A DNA stretch of 64,000 nt from Pseudomonas sp. ADAK13 (GTDB taxonomy: Bacteria; Pseudomonadota; Gammaproteobacteria; Pseudomonadales; Pseudomonadaceae). How positions within the stretch are numbered: the first letter of the stretch is position 1; each line of letters begins with the position of its first letter. The stretch lies in assembly GCF_012935715.1 (NCBI RefSeq), contig NZ_CP052860.1, positions 6,014,001 to 6,078,000 on the forward strand. The letters run 5' to 3'. Below, piece by piece: positions 17,412-26,777 of the stretch. Made by a program: the position numbers and the translations under genes. Below the pieces are notes generated by a model, which worked only from the letters and a program-made list of their open reading frames with translations, was not told where the DNA came from and searched no databases.

Positions 17412-18445
17412 ACAGCGTGCGCTACGCAGCGCTCTATGCCGGGTTACTCGGCAGTGTCGGTGTGTCCGCCGCCAACCTGCCAGACCTTGGCACCGCCTCC
17501 GGCCCGGTTGTCAAAGCCGACGCCGAGACCTGCCACCGCCTGCAGCAAGACTTTGATATCGACCTCAAGCAAGTGGTCAAGGCCGGCTGCGAGCCATCCA
17601 CCGAGCAGATCGCCAAGTTGATGGACAACCCGGTGGGCAACCTCGTGCTGCTGTTCAATCAGTTCGACTACAGCGCCCTAAAGGGCCCCCACAGCAATGG
17701 CACCCGTTACCTGGGCAAATACAGCTTCATGCCCACCTTCCCGATTTCCCTCGGTGAAGACTGGAACCTGATCAACCGCCTGCCCGTCAGCTATGTGAGC
17801 GCACCAGTCAACCAGAAGGCCGGCGACCTGGTAGGCATGAGCCCTTATGGGGTGCTGACCGACCGGGCATTCCCCTCGGTGGTCAATGACCCGTTCGACC
17901 GCACCTCGGGCTTCGGTGACTTGGCTTATGTGGGTGTGTTCTCCCCCAAGCAGCCGGTGCGCTTTGCCAATGGCGGCAAGATGGTCTGGGGCTTCGGCCC
18001 GACGGCGATGTTCCCCACCGCTGAAAAAGACGTGCTGGGCACCGGCAAGTACTCCCTCGGTCCGGCATTTGTAGCCGCCTACCTCGGTGAAGACTGGACG
18101 TTGGGGGTGTTCCCCCAGCATTGGTGGTCGGTGGGCGGCGATGCCCGGCGCAAAGACGTGAGCCTGACCAATATCCAGTACTTCATCCAGCGCAGTATTC
18201 CGGGCCCCAGCCAATGGCGGGTGGGCATGACGCCCAACGTCACCGTCAACTGGAAGGCCGAAGGCGGCAACAAGGTCAACTTCCCCATCGGCCTGGGTGC
18301 CGGGCGGATCGTGTACTTCGGCAAGCTGCCGGTGCGCATTTCCGGCGAGGTGCAGTACTCGGTGATTCACGCCGACGACCTGATCAGCAGCCGCTGGAAT
18401 TTCCGCCTGTCGTTTATCCCGGTGATCCCGACTTTCATGCTTTGA
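17408..18445 (+). CDS. Outer-membrane beta-barrel, homologue of the first cluster gene
   Basis: 345 residues with a signal peptide ending VSAANLP (about residue 22). The mature part has MWGFGPTAMFPTAEKDVLGTGKYSLGPAFVA-like barrel sequence also seen in the 12787 gene, and a C-terminal FRLSFIPVIP strand. The GTG start overlaps the previous stop; a second in-frame GTG at 17417 is an alternative that slightly shortens the signal peptide. Third barrel of the cluster, suggesting the system handles a substrate that must cross the outer membrane. Confidence 0.78.
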   Translation: MNSVRYAALYAGLLGSVGVSAANLPDLGTASGPVVKADAETCHRLQQDFDIDLKQVVKAGCEPSTEQIAKLMDNPVGNLVLLFNQFDYSALKGPHSNGTRYLGKYSFMPTFPISLGEDWNLINRLPVSYVSAPVNQKAGDLVGMSPYGVLTDRAFPSVVNDPFDRTSGFGDLAYVGVFSPKQPVRFANGGKMVWGFGPTAMFPTAEKDVLGTGKYSLGPAFVAAYLGEDWTLGVFPQHWWSVGGDARRKDVSLTNIQYFIQRSIPGPSQWRVGMTPNVTVNWKAEGGNKVNFPIGLGAGRIVYFGKLPVRISGEVQYSVIHADDLISSRWNFRLSFIPVIPTFML

Positions 18446-18457
18446 ACGAGGTGCGCC

Positions 18458-19210
18458 ATGCGCAGTTTTCAGTGCACACGCGTGTTGTTGATCGGCCTGA
18501 TATTCAGTGCCCATACCGCGGCCTGGGCCGACGAACTTGAACCCAAGGCCCTGACCGCCCTGGAGCAGATGGGCGGCTACCTGCGCAGCCTGCAACAGTT
18601 TCGCATCGACGCCCACAGCCACACCGACCAGGTGCTGGATAACGGCCAGACCATCGAATTCAGCCACCAGACCCGCCTCGTGGCGATGCAACCGGACAAG
18701 CTGCAAGTCTCGGTGGAAAGCGACGGTGAACGGCGCAGCCTGTTCTACAACGGTAAAAGCTTCACCCTGTACGACAGCCGCAGTGGCTACTTCGCCAACC
18801 AGTTAGCCCCGGCGAACATCGGCGGGCTGCTGGATCAATTGAGCGAGCGCTATGGCATCGAGTTGCCCCTGGCCGACCTGTTCCGCTGGAACCCCGGCAC
18901 CGCCAGGGAGGTGGGCATCAGCAACGCCGTGCTGATCGGCAGCGAAACCATCGACGGCCAGACCTGCACCCACTACGCCTACCGCCAGCCGGACATCGAC
19001 TGGCAACTGTGGATTCGCCAGGGCCCGCAGCCGTTGCCATGCCGGCTGGTCATCAGCCGCCGCGACACCGCCGAACACCCTCGGCACAGCGTCAACTACC
19101 TGTGGCAACTCAACAGCCCGCCCGCCTCCAGGGACTTTGAGTTCAGCCCACCGGCCGGCGCCCGCGCGGTCCCCCTGCAACAGCTGGAGCCTCAGGGAGA
19201 ACAGCCATGA
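18458..19210 (+). CDS. Exported DUF2092 protein
   Basis: 250 residues with a signal peptide (about 1-22, HTAAWADE). The DUF2092 pattern is clear: LEQMGGYLRSLQQFRIDAHSHTDQVLDNGQ, TRLVAMQPDKLQV, RRSLFYNGKSFTLYD and IDWQLWIRQGPQPLPCRLVISRR. The fold is of the LolA/LolB type, which binds lipid-like ligands; a carrier for a hydrophobic periplasmic molecule would fit the barrels upstream (inference). GAGGTG precedes the start. The stop overlaps the next ATG (ATGA). Confidence 0.82.
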   Translation: MRSFQCTRVLLIGLIFSAHTAAWADELEPKALTALEQMGGYLRSLQQFRIDAHSHTDQVLDNGQTIEFSHQTRLVAMQPDKLQVSVESDGERRSLFYNGKSFTLYDSRSGYFANQLAPANIGGLLDQLSERYGIELPLADLFRWNPGTAREVGISNAVLIGSETIDGQTCTHYAYRQPDIDWQLWIRQGPQPLPCRLVISRRDTAEHPRHSVNYLWQLNSPPASRDFEFSPPAGARAVPLQQLEPQGEQP

Positions 19211-19788
19211 AAAGCACGGCGGCGGTGCTGACCGCGAGTTTGCTCCTGACGCTGTTCGACCCGCTGGCCGCCCAGGCCTGGCAACTGCGTGGCGGTGGCG
19301 GCGCACGGACGTTTGTGGTGCCCCATGGTGGTGGCGGCGGTTACCGGCCGCCAATGCCTGCGCCGCACCCGATGCCCGCGCCCCGGCCAATGCCGCCGCA
19401 CCCGGAGCCGCACCCGCAGCCCCATCCTCAACCAGCACCGCACCCCGAGCCCGGGCCGCATCCGTATCCAGGCCCGGGACCACAACCTGGCCCACATCCT
19501 TATCCGGGACCGGGGCCACAACCGCATCCGATGCCGCCACCGCCACCGCCTCCACCGCCTCCGCCACCCCACGGAGATGACTGGTACCACCCGTGGGCGA
19601 CCGCAGCCGTCGTCGGCGCCACCACGGCGACCCTCCTCGCCATCGGTACCCGCGTGACCACGGTGCCGGTGGATTGCGTCTCGGTGGTCGCCAATGGCGT
19701 GGCCTACCAGCACTGCGGGCCCACGTGGTACCAGCCGCAATACGTCGGCAGTTCCGTGCAGTACATCGTGGTCGCCGCGCCCTGGTGA
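19207..19788 (+). CDS. Exported His/Pro-rich protein
   Basis: 193 residues. A signal peptide (about 1-25, AAQAWQ) is followed by a Gly-rich patch and then a long Pro/His tract (about residues 48-122) built from PHP, PMP, PGPGPQP and HPYPGPGP units, ending in a run of about 12 prolines. The C-terminal 65 residues (from GDDWYHPW) form a compact region with one hydrophobic helix (AAVVGATTATLLA) and two cysteines. The His spacing suggests metal binding or a periplasm-spanning rod. Function unknown. Coupled at both ends to its neighbours. In the DNA the tract is C-rich and repetitive. Confidence 0.75.
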   Translation: MKSTAAVLTASLLLTLFDPLAAQAWQLRGGGGARTFVVPHGGGGGYRPPMPAPHPMPAPRPMPPHPEPHPQPHPQPAPHPEPGPHPYPGPGPQPGPHPYPGPGPQPHPMPPPPPPPPPPPPHGDDWYHPWATAAVVGATTATLLAIGTRVTTVPVDCVSVVANGVAYQHCGPTWYQPQYVGSSVQYIVVAAPW

Positions 19789-19812
19789 CCCACTGTTTCA
19801 AGGATGATTGTG

Positions 19813-20787
19813 ATGACAGCGCTCAACGATTTAACCGCCCTGCAAGCCAGCATCGCCGAAAGCGTACTGGGCCAGGACCAGGTGATCCGGCAGATCCTCA
19901 TCGGCCTGCTGGCCAACGGTCATTTGCTGCTGGAAAGCCTGCCGGGGCTGGCCAAGACCCGCACGGTCAAGGCCCTGGCCCGGCACCTGGATGCGAAGAT
20001 GAGCCGTATCCAGTTCACCCCCGACCTGCTGCCCTCGGACATCACCGGCGCCGAAGTGCTGCACCAGGTGGACGGCCAGAACCAGATCCGCTTCCAGCCC
20101 GGCCCCTTGTTCGGCAACCTGATCCTCGCCGATGAAATCAACCGCGCCCCGGCCAAAGTCCAGGCGGCGTTGCTCGAAGCCATGGAAGAACGCCAGATCA
20201 CCGTGGCCGGTGCCAGCCACCCGCTGCCCGAGCTGTTTATCGTGGTCGCCACCCAAAACCCCATCGAACAGGAAGGCACTTATCCGCTGCCGGAAGCGCA
20301 GATGGACCGGTTCCTGATGAAAGTCCTGCTGGATTACCCCAGCGCCGACAACGAAAGCCAGGTGCTGCGCCTGCTGCGCGAAGAAGAACAGCACGCCGCC
20401 ACCGCCGCGACCCAGGGCTTCACCCTGGCGCCCGAGGTGATCTTCGCCGCACGCAAGGAAGTCAGCGCGATCCAGGTGTCCCCCGCCATCGACCGCTACC
20501 TGATCGACCTGATCAACGCCACCCGCCATCCCGCCGACTACGACGCCGACCTGGCGCGCTGGATCAGCCTCGGCGCCAGCCCCCGTGGCGGCATCGGCCT
20601 GGACCGCGCCGCCCGCGCCGATGCCTGGCTGCAAGGCCAGGCCTTCGTCACCCCGGACAACGTGCGCACGGTGGCGCATCCGGTGCTGCGTCACCGCCTG
20701 CAACTGAGCTACGACGCGGTGGCCGATGGCGTCACCGCCGACCAGGTGCTGGACCGCTTGCTGGACAAAGTGGCGATACCGGCATGA
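19813..20787 (+). CDS. MoxR-family AAA+ ATPase
   Basis: 324 residues. Walker A is SLPGLAKTRT (about 42-51, the GLAKT variant normal for MoxR), Walker B is NLILADEINRAP (about 102-113), and sensor 1 is VVATQNPIEQEGTYPLPEAQ with the arginine finger region MDRFL. MoxR ATPases act as chaperones with VWA-domain partners to activate or mature exported enzymes. The ATG at 19813 has AAGGA about eight bases upstream; the ATG at 19804 is too close to that site. ATGA overlap with DUF58 downstream. Confidence 0.92.
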   Translation: MTALNDLTALQASIAESVLGQDQVIRQILIGLLANGHLLLESLPGLAKTRTVKALARHLDAKMSRIQFTPDLLPSDITGAEVLHQVDGQNQIRFQPGPLFGNLILADEINRAPAKVQAALLEAMEERQITVAGASHPLPELFIVVATQNPIEQEGTYPLPEAQMDRFLMKVLLDYPSADNESQVLRLLREEEQHAATAATQGFTLAPEVIFAARKEVSAIQVSPAIDRYLIDLINATRHPADYDADLARWISLGASPRGGIGLDRAARADAWLQGQAFVTPDNVRTVAHPVLRHRLQLSYDAVADGVTADQVLDRLLDKVAIPA

Positions 20788-21719
20788 ACGCCGACGGCCT
20801 GGTCTATGTGTCCCTGGGGCAGTTGATGGCCTTGCAGTTCCAGACCCGCGGCCTGAGCTTTGTCGCGCGCCAGCCCCAAGGCAGCATCCTCGCCGGCAAC
20901 CATGCCTCACGGCTGCGCGGGCGCGGCCTGAACTTCGATGAGCTGCGCCGCTACCAACCCGGCGATGACCTGCGCCACCTGGACTGGCGTGCCTCGCTGC
21001 GCACCGGCAAACCGGTGGTCCGCACCTTTACCGAAGAGCGCGACCGCCCGGCGCTGATCGTGGTCGACCAGCGCATGTCGATGTTTTTTGGCTCGGTGCG
21101 CAGCTTCAAATCCGCCGTCGCCGCAGAGTTGGGCGCATTGGCGGCGTGGATGGTGTTCAACGCCGGCGACCGGGTCGGCGGCCTGGTATTCAACGATGAA
21201 CGCATCGACAGCGTGGCGCCGTTGCGCAGCCGCAAACGTGTGGAAACGCTGTGCAGCCGAATCGTCGAACAGAACGCCACCCTGAGCGCCTCCAACCCGG
21301 ACCACGAAGCCGACGGCCAACTCGACAAGGTGCTGCAACAGTGCCTGGCGCTGGCCGGGCATGACCATTTGATCTGCCTCGTCAGTGACTTCGCCGGGGC
21401 CGGTGAGCGCACCCTGCAATTGATGCGGCAGCTGTCGGCCCACAACGACGTGATCGCCCTGCAGGTCTACGACCCGCTGGCGCTCAACGTGCCGGACAGC
21501 GGGCACCTGATGGTTACCCAGGGCCAGTTGCAGGTCGAACTGGCGGTACAGAAACGCCAGGTGCGCCAGCCGTTGGGCGACTTTCTCGGTGGCCGCCTCA
21601 AAGACGTCGCCAGCCTGCTGCGCCGCAGCCAGGTGCCGTTGTTGATGATCAGCACCGCGCTGCCCGCCGTTGACCAACTGCGCGATGAACTGGGCCGGCG
21701 CGCGGGAGCGCGGCGATGA
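20784..21719 (+). CDS. DUF58 protein of the MoxR/Bat module
   Basis: 311 residues. It has the DUF58 signature FDELRRYQPGDDLRHLDWRAS (about 52-72) followed by RTFTEERDRPALIVVDQRMSM. The latter is the degenerate VWA-like strand; the full MIDAS DxSxS is replaced by DQRMS. DUF58 proteins nearly always sit beside moxR and are thought to bridge ATPase and substrate. No membrane helix. ATGA overlaps on both sides indicate tight co-translation. Confidence 0.92.
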   Translation: MNADGLVYVSLGQLMALQFQTRGLSFVARQPQGSILAGNHASRLRGRGLNFDELRRYQPGDDLRHLDWRASLRTGKPVVRTFTEERDRPALIVVDQRMSMFFGSVRSFKSAVAAELGALAAWMVFNAGDRVGGLVFNDERIDSVAPLRSRKRVETLCSRIVEQNATLSASNPDHEADGQLDKVLQQCLALAGHDHLICLVSDFAGAGERTLQLMRQLSAHNDVIALQVYDPLALNVPDSGHLMVTQGQLQVELAVQKRQVRQPLGDFLGGRLKDVASLLRRSQVPLLMISTALPAVDQLRDELGRRAGARR

Positions 21720-22183
21720 ACAGCCATGTGCCGAGCATCGAACAGCTCAAGGAGATGGGCTTGCCTGCCCCGACCAGCTATTGGCCGCAGACCTGGGGCT
21801 GGTGGGCGCTGCTGGGGTTGCTGGCAATTGCCTTGCTGGCGCTGGGCATCCGCGCCTGGCTGCGCTGGCGGCGCAATGCCTATCGCCGCGAAGCCTTGGC
21901 GCGCCTCAACGCGCTCGACGACCTGCGCGAATTGCCCGAACTGCTCAAGCGTGTAGCCCTGTCGATGCCCCTTGCGCCGCAGGAGCACCAGCGCGTGCCG
22001 ACCTTGAGCGGCGCCGACTGGCAGGCATTCCTGCTGCGCCACGCCGGTACCCCGCTGCCGGAGGACTTCAGCCGCCAACTGGCAAGCCTTGCGTATGGCT
22101 TGGCGGATGTTTCCGGCGCCCAGCGGGAACAGCTGTTGGCCCAGTGCAAAGCCTGGGTGGAGCATCATCATGTGGCAGCTTGA
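21716..22183 (+). CDS. DUF4381 small membrane protein of the MoxR/Bat module
   Basis: 155 residues with one membrane helix (WWALLGLLAIALLALGIRAWL, about 23-43) and a cytoplasmic helical tail with LSGADWQAFLLRHAGTPLP. The family is found only in MoxR-DUF58-VWA operons, in this same position. It overlaps the next gene by 14 bases. Exact role unknown. Confidence 0.88.
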   Translation: MNSHVPSIEQLKEMGLPAPTSYWPQTWGWWALLGLLAIALLALGIRAWLRWRRNAYRREALARLNALDDLRELPELLKRVALSMPLAPQEHQRVPTLSGADWQAFLLRHAGTPLPEDFSRQLASLAYGLADVSGAQREQLLAQCKAWVEHHHVAA

Positions 22184-23177
22184 TTACCCCTGGCTGTTGC
22201 TGCTGCTGCCGCTGCCGTGGCTGGCCTACCGTTACCTGCCGGAATACCGCGAAGCCCGCAGCGCCGTACGCGTGCCGTTCTTTGCCAGCCTCAGCCGGGC
22301 TGTCGGCCAGACGCCGGCAGCCAGCGGCATTCGCACCAACCGCCGGCAACTGCTGCTCAACCTGCTGGTCTGGGCGTTGCTGGTGCTGGCCATCGCCCGT
22401 CCGGTGTGGATCGAAAAACCCATCGAACGCCAACAGCCGGTCCGTGACTTGATGCTGGCCATCGACATTTCCCAGTCCATGGAAACCCAGGATTTCACCG
22501 ACGCCAACGGCCAGAAGATCAACCGCCTGGCTGCCGTCAAACAAGTGGTGCACGGTTTTATCCAGCGCCGCAAGGATGACCGCATCGGCCTGATCCTGTT
22601 TGGCAGCGGCGCCTATCCCCAGGCACCGTTGACCCTCGACCATGCCAGCCTGTCGCTGCTGCTGGACGACAGCGGCATCGGCATGGCCGGGCCCAACACC
22701 GCGATTGGCGATGCGATCGGCCTGAGCCTGAAACTGCTGGACCAGGCCCATGAGCAAGAGAAAGTGCTGATCCTGCTTACCGATGGCAACGACACCAGCA
22801 GCGCGATCCCGCCGGACCATGCAGCGTCGATGGCGGCCGCCAAGGGCGTGGTGATTCATACCATCGGCATTGGCGACCCTGACGCCTCGGGTGAAGCCAA
22901 GGTCAACCTCAGCGCCCTGCAACAGATTGCCGACGCCACCGGCGGGCGGTATTTCCGCGCGGAAAACCGCAACACCCTGGACCAAGTCTACGCCACCCTC
23001 GACCAGATCACCCCGCACCAAGTGAACACCCTGAGCCACCAGCCCAAGCGTGACCTGTTCTGGATGCCCCTGGCGGCGGCCATTGGCGTACTGGCGCTGT
23101 ATCACTTGATCGCCGCCTTGTGGCCGCACCTGAGTCAGCGCCATCGGGAGGCCCGCGATGGAACTCAACCTCAGTGA
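22170..23177 (+). CDS. Membrane VWA protein, BatA-like
   Basis: 335 residues: helix at about 5-20, a second at about 60-77, the VWA domain with intact MIDAS LAIDISQSME (D99, S101, S103), TDGNDTSS and IGIGDP, and a C-terminal helix (about 295-315). The VWA faces the periplasm or cytoplasm between helices as in BatA. The start is the ATG at 22170 inside the end of the DUF4381 gene; the longer in-frame extension lies over that gene. It overlaps the next VWA gene by 20 bases. Confidence 0.9.
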   Translation: MWQLDYPWLLLLLPLPWLAYRYLPEYREARSAVRVPFFASLSRAVGQTPAASGIRTNRRQLLLNLLVWALLVLAIARPVWIEKPIERQQPVRDLMLAIDISQSMETQDFTDANGQKINRLAAVKQVVHGFIQRRKDDRIGLILFGSGAYPQAPLTLDHASLSLLLDDSGIGMAGPNTAIGDAIGLSLKLLDQAHEQEKVLILLTDGNDTSSAIPPDHAASMAAAKGVVIHTIGIGDPDASGEAKVNLSALQQIADATGGRYFRAENRNTLDQVYATLDQITPHQVNTLSHQPKRDLFWMPLAAAIGVLALYHLIAALWPHLSQRHREARDGTQPQ

Positions 23178-24657
23178 CTTCCACTTCCTGCGCCCGGCCT
23201 GGCTGCTGCTGGGGTTGTTCGGCTTGTTGCTGCCGCTGCTGTGGCGTCGCAGCAAGGACCTGCAACGTCGGCTGCGGGGCAATATCGCGCCTCATCTGTT
23301 GCCGCATTTGCTGCTCACGCCGACGGACCCTCATCGCCTGCGGCCGGTGCACCTGGTCAGCGCCTTGCTGGTCCTCGGCGCACTGGCCAGTGCGGGCCCT
23401 ACCTGGGAACAGGACCGCCCCGATTTCCTGGAAAACCGCGCGCCGCTGATCATCGCCCTCGACCTGTCGCCGTCCATGGACACCGCCGACGTGCCGCCTA
23501 CCCGGCTACAGGCCGCCAAGCACAAGCTGCAAGACCTGGTACAGCGCCGTCAGGGTGCGCGCACTGCGTTGATGGTGTACGCCGGCAGCGCACACCTGGT
23601 ATTGCCGCCAACTGACGACCCGGCGCTGCTGGACAGCTTTATCCAGGCCCTGGCCACCGACCTGATCAGCAAACCCGGGCGGGATGTGGCCGGGGTGATC
23701 GACCAGGCCAAGCTTTTGCTGGCGGCCGAAAAGGCCCCAGGCAGCCTGTTGCTGATCACCGATGGCGCCGACCTCGCGCAGCTGCCGCAGCTCAAGCAAC
23801 ACCTCGCAGACAGCCCGTTGCAGGTGCTGGTACTGGCGGTCGGGGTGAATTTCGACGCCGGCGCGTTGAAGCAACTGGCGGCCGCCACCGACGCACCACT
23901 GGGCAGCCTGACCCTCAACGATGACGATCTGGACTGGGTTGAGCTGCACGCCCAACAGCATTTCCAGAACGCCGACGAACAACAGCGCAACCTGCAATGG
24001 AAGGACGCCGGCTATTGGCTGTGCTGGCCGCTGCTGCTGTTGGCGTTGTTCAGTGTGCGCCGGGGCTGGAGCCTGAACTGGATGGCGGTGCTGGTGCTGG
24101 GGGTGTGCCTGCAACCGGCACCCGCCGAGGCCAATGCCCTGACCGACGCCTTCTTCACCCGCGACCAACAGGGCCGCTGGGCCTTCGAGCACCATCACTA
24201 CCCCGCCGCTGCCGCACTGTTTGTCGACCCGTACTGGAAAGGCATTGCCGCCTACAACGCCGCCGACTACGACCTGGCCCTGACCACCTTTTCCCAGCTC
24301 GACACCCCGCAGGCCGCGTTCTACCGGGGCAATATCCATGTGCGCCGCTTCAAGTTCGACGATGCCATCGCCGCCTATCAACAAGCCCTCCAGCAACAAC
24401 CGCAGTTCCCCGAAGCCAGCGCCAACCTGGCCCTGGCATTGGCGCTGAAAAAGGACACCGAAAACGCCTCGGACAACGCCCCCGAGGTCAAACCCGATGC
24501 GGTCAAGTTCGACAAGGCCGCCGGCAAGGGCAAGAGCAAGACGATCCAGACCGAACAGGCGAGCAACGATGCGTTGTGGTTGCAGAACCTGACCACTTCC
24601 CCGGCGAACTTCCTGCGGCGCAAGTTCAGCCTGCAAGACCAGGGAGCCCAGCCATGA
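23158..24657 (+). CDS. Membrane VWA protein with C-terminal TPR, BatB/BatC fusion-like
   Basis: 499 residues. Helices at about 13-30 and 62-80; the VWA domain has an intact [15 protein letters not shown] (D102, S104, S106) and ITDGADLAQ; a pair of helices near 285-330 is followed by a TPR ([42 protein letters not shown]). In Bacteroides and Leptospira, BatB (VWA) and BatC (TPR) are separate, so this gene joins them. The charged Lys-rich tail contains [17 protein letters not shown]-type overlap with the BatD-like gene. Confidence 0.9.
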   Translation: MELNLSDFHFLRPAWLLLGLFGLLLPLLWRRSKDLQRRLRGNIAPHLLPHLLLTPTDPHRLRPVHLVSALLVLGALASAGPTWEQDRPDFLENRAPLIIALDLSPSMDTADVPPTRLQAAKHKLQDLVQRRQGARTALMVYAGSAHLVLPPTDDPALLDSFIQALATDLISKPGRDVAGVIDQAKLLLAAEKAPGSLLLITDGADLAQLPQLKQHLADSPLQVLVLAVGVNFDAGALKQLAAATDAPLGSLTLNDDDLDWVELHAQQHFQNADEQQRNLQWKDAGYWLCWPLLLLALFSVRRGWSLNWMAVLVLGVCLQPAPAEANALTDAFFTRDQQGRWAFEHHHYPAAAALFVDPYWKGIAAYNAADYDLALTTFSQLDTPQAAFYRGNIHVRRFKFDDAIAAYQQALQQQPQFPEASANLALALALKKDTENASDNAPEVKPDAVKFDKAAGKGKSKTIQTEQASNDALWLQNLTTSPANFLRRKFSLQDQGAQP

Positions 24658-25703
24658 ACCGTCTCTGCTGGCTGTTGCTGCTGGTCGCGGGCCCGTTATG
24701 GGCGGTCGAGCCGCAACTGAGGGTGCAGGCGCAATTGGTGCCGGGCAACAACGTGGTGGTGGGCGAGCAGGTGCAACTGCAGGTCGATGTGTTGACCGAC
24801 AGTTGGTTCACCGCCGCCGCCAGCCTGCCGCCGCTGCACCTGAACGGTGCGCGGGTGCAGGCGCCGGACGGTGAGTCCGAGCACCTGAACCAGGTGATCG
24901 AGGGCAAGACCTTCTACGGCATGCGCTACCGCTACCGCATCACACCGGCCGTGGCCCAGACCTTTACCATTCCGGCGCTGACGGTGCAGGCCCAGCCCGG
25001 TCAAGCCAGTGCGCCCTTGAGTGCGCAGACTGCACCGCTGTCGTTCCAGGCCACCCAGCCGCCGGGGTTCGATCCCGGAGAAAGCGTGTTGGTGGCCGAG
25101 GGTTTGCGCCTGACCCAGACGGTCAGCACCCCACCGCTCAAGGTCGGCGACACCCTCACCCGCACGCTCACCCTGCAAGCCGACAACACCCCCGGCCTGT
25201 CCCTGCCGCCGCCTGACCAAGCGCAGGTAAAAGGCCTGCGCCGCTACCCGCAGTCGCCGGTCATCAGCAACCTGGATGATGGGCGCGGCAACATCAGCGG
25301 CGGCCAGCGCATCGACCGGCTGGTGTACCGCGTCGAGCAAGCCGGCAAATACACACTGCCCGCCATCAGCGTGAAATGGTGGGACAGCCGCAACCATCGC
25401 CTGCAAATCACCCGAGTGCCTGAGGTCACCCTCGAGGCAACAGCGGCGAGCGCCTACACTCCGGCATTTTCCATCGCCGAAGACCTCAAGCAGCTCGGCC
25501 AACACAGCCGCTGGCAGTTGTCGCGCCACGGGTTGGCCTGGGGCTCTGCGTTGGTGGTGCTGGTGCTGGCGGCGTACCTCGTACATGGCATCTGGCCACG
25601 TATTCCGCCGCTGTGGCGACGTGGCTGCGAGGCATTGCGCTGGCTGTTTCGTCGACTACGCTTGCTACCACTGAACCCCCGTCGCGAAAAGGATTTCCCA
25701 TGA
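24654..25703 (+). CDS. BatD-like protein
   Basis: 349 residues: signal peptide (about 1-17, PLWAVEP), a periplasmic Ig-like region with [20 protein letters not shown] and the repeat module [20 protein letters not shown], one membrane helix ([16 protein letters not shown], about 295-312) and a short basic cytoplasmic tail. This is the BatD/oxygen-tolerance architecture, in a shorter form than BatD of Bacteroides. The ATG at 24654 opens the signal peptide; the upstream in-frame extension overlaps the VWA gene and has no homology. ATGA overlap with the HAD gene. Confidence 0.87.
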   Translation: MNRLCWLLLLVAGPLWAVEPQLRVQAQLVPGNNVVVGEQVQLQVDVLTDSWFTAAASLPPLHLNGARVQAPDGESEHLNQVIEGKTFYGMRYRYRITPAVAQTFTIPALTVQAQPGQASAPLSAQTAPLSFQATQPPGFDPGESVLVAEGLRLTQTVSTPPLKVGDTLTRTLTLQADNTPGLSLPPPDQAQVKGLRRYPQSPVISNLDDGRGNISGGQRIDRLVYRVEQAGKYTLPAISVKWWDSRNHRLQITRVPEVTLEATAASAYTPAFSIAEDLKQLGQHSRWQLSRHGLAWGSALVVLVLAAYLVHGIWPRIPPLWRRGCEALRWLFRRLRLLPLNPRREKDFP

Positions 25704-26701
25704 CGTCCCTCCGTTCTGTCCTGCCCCTTCTCCTGCTTATCAGCCTGCCTGCCCTGGCCACCGACCCGCTGCCCTCGTGGAACGACGGCCCGAGCAAAAA
25801 ACACATCATCGAATTCGTCCAGGCCGTCACTGCCGAAGGCTCCCGGGACTACGTAAAACCGGCCGAGCGCATCGCCGTATTCGATAACGACGGCACGCTG
25901 TGGACCGAACAACCGGCGTACTTCGAGGTGCTGTTTGCCTTCGACGAAATCAAGCGCATGGCCCCCCAGCACCCGGAGTGGAAAACCACCCAACCGTTCA
26001 AGGCCGTGCTCGAAAACGATCACCAGGCCTTGGCCCAAAGCGGCATGGAAGGCCTGCTGAAAATCATCGGCGCGACCCATACCGGCCTCACCACCGACGC
26101 CTTTATCGACAACGCCAAAACCTGGCTCGCCCAGGCCCGCCACCCGAAAACCGGCAAGCCCTACACCGAGATGATCTACCAGCCGATGCTGGAAATGCTC
26201 GACTACCTGCGCAGCCAGCAATTCAAGACCTACATCGTTTCCGGCGGCGATACCGCCTTCATGCGCGCCTTTGCCGAAGTGGTCTACGGCGTGCCACCGG
26301 AACAGGTGATCGGCTCCAACTTTGTCACCGCCTTCCAGATCAAGGACGGCGCCCCGCAGGTACTGCGTACCGCCAAGCTTGCCCACAACGACGATGGCCC
26401 GGGCAAACCGGAAAGCATCGATTCGATCATAGGCCGCCGGCCGGTCCTGGCTTTCGGCAACTCCGACGGCGACCTGCAAATGCTCCAGTGGACGGCCGCA
26501 GGCCCGGGCAAGCGCTTCATGGGCCTGGTGCACCACACCGACGCCAAGCGCGAGTGGGCCTATGACCGCAACTCATCGATCGGCCGCCTGGACAAGGCGC
26601 TGGATGAAGCAAAGACAAAAGGCTGGAACGTGGTGGACATGGCGACCGAATGGAACCGTATCTACCCCTTCGAGCCGGCTGTGCAAAAGCAGGTGCAATA
26701 A
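25700..26701 (+). CDS. Exported HAD-family phosphatase
   Basis: 333 residues. Signal peptide (about 1-20, LPALATDP). The HAD motifs are complete: motif [10 protein letters not shown] (nucleophile D62, acid D64), motif [10 protein letters not shown], the lysine region and motif [15 protein letters not shown]. The fold is phosphoserine-phosphatase-like, but the export signal points to a periplasmic substrate. Its ATG overlaps the BatD stop, so the MoxR/Bat module and this enzyme are one translational unit, making it a candidate client of the module (inference). Confidence 0.85.
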   Translation: MTSLRSVLPLLLLISLPALATDPLPSWNDGPSKKHIIEFVQAVTAEGSRDYVKPAERIAVFDNDGTLWTEQPAYFEVLFAFDEIKRMAPQHPEWKTTQPFKAVLENDHQALAQSGMEGLLKIIGATHTGLTTDAFIDNAKTWLAQARHPKTGKPYTEMIYQPMLEMLDYLRSQQFKTYIVSGGDTAFMRAFAEVVYGVPPEQVIGSNFVTAFQIKDGAPQVLRTAKLAHNDDGPGKPESIDSIIGRRPVLAFGNSDGDLQMLQWTAAGPGKRFMGLVHHTDAKREWAYDRNSSIGRLDKALDEAKTKGWNVVDMATEWNRIYPFEPAVQKQVQ

Positions 26702-26777
26702 GAAAAGACGTCGCGATGGACTGTAATAAACGTTGGTCGCAGGCAATGCGACTCAAGCCGAGAAAGGAGCAAGTCAT

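Noticed and set aside
19430..19580. Tandem DNA repeat or sequencing artefact in the C-rich tract.
   Set aside because: The frame stays open through the tract into a conserved-looking C-terminal domain, and the units vary, as in a real Pro/His-rich protein.
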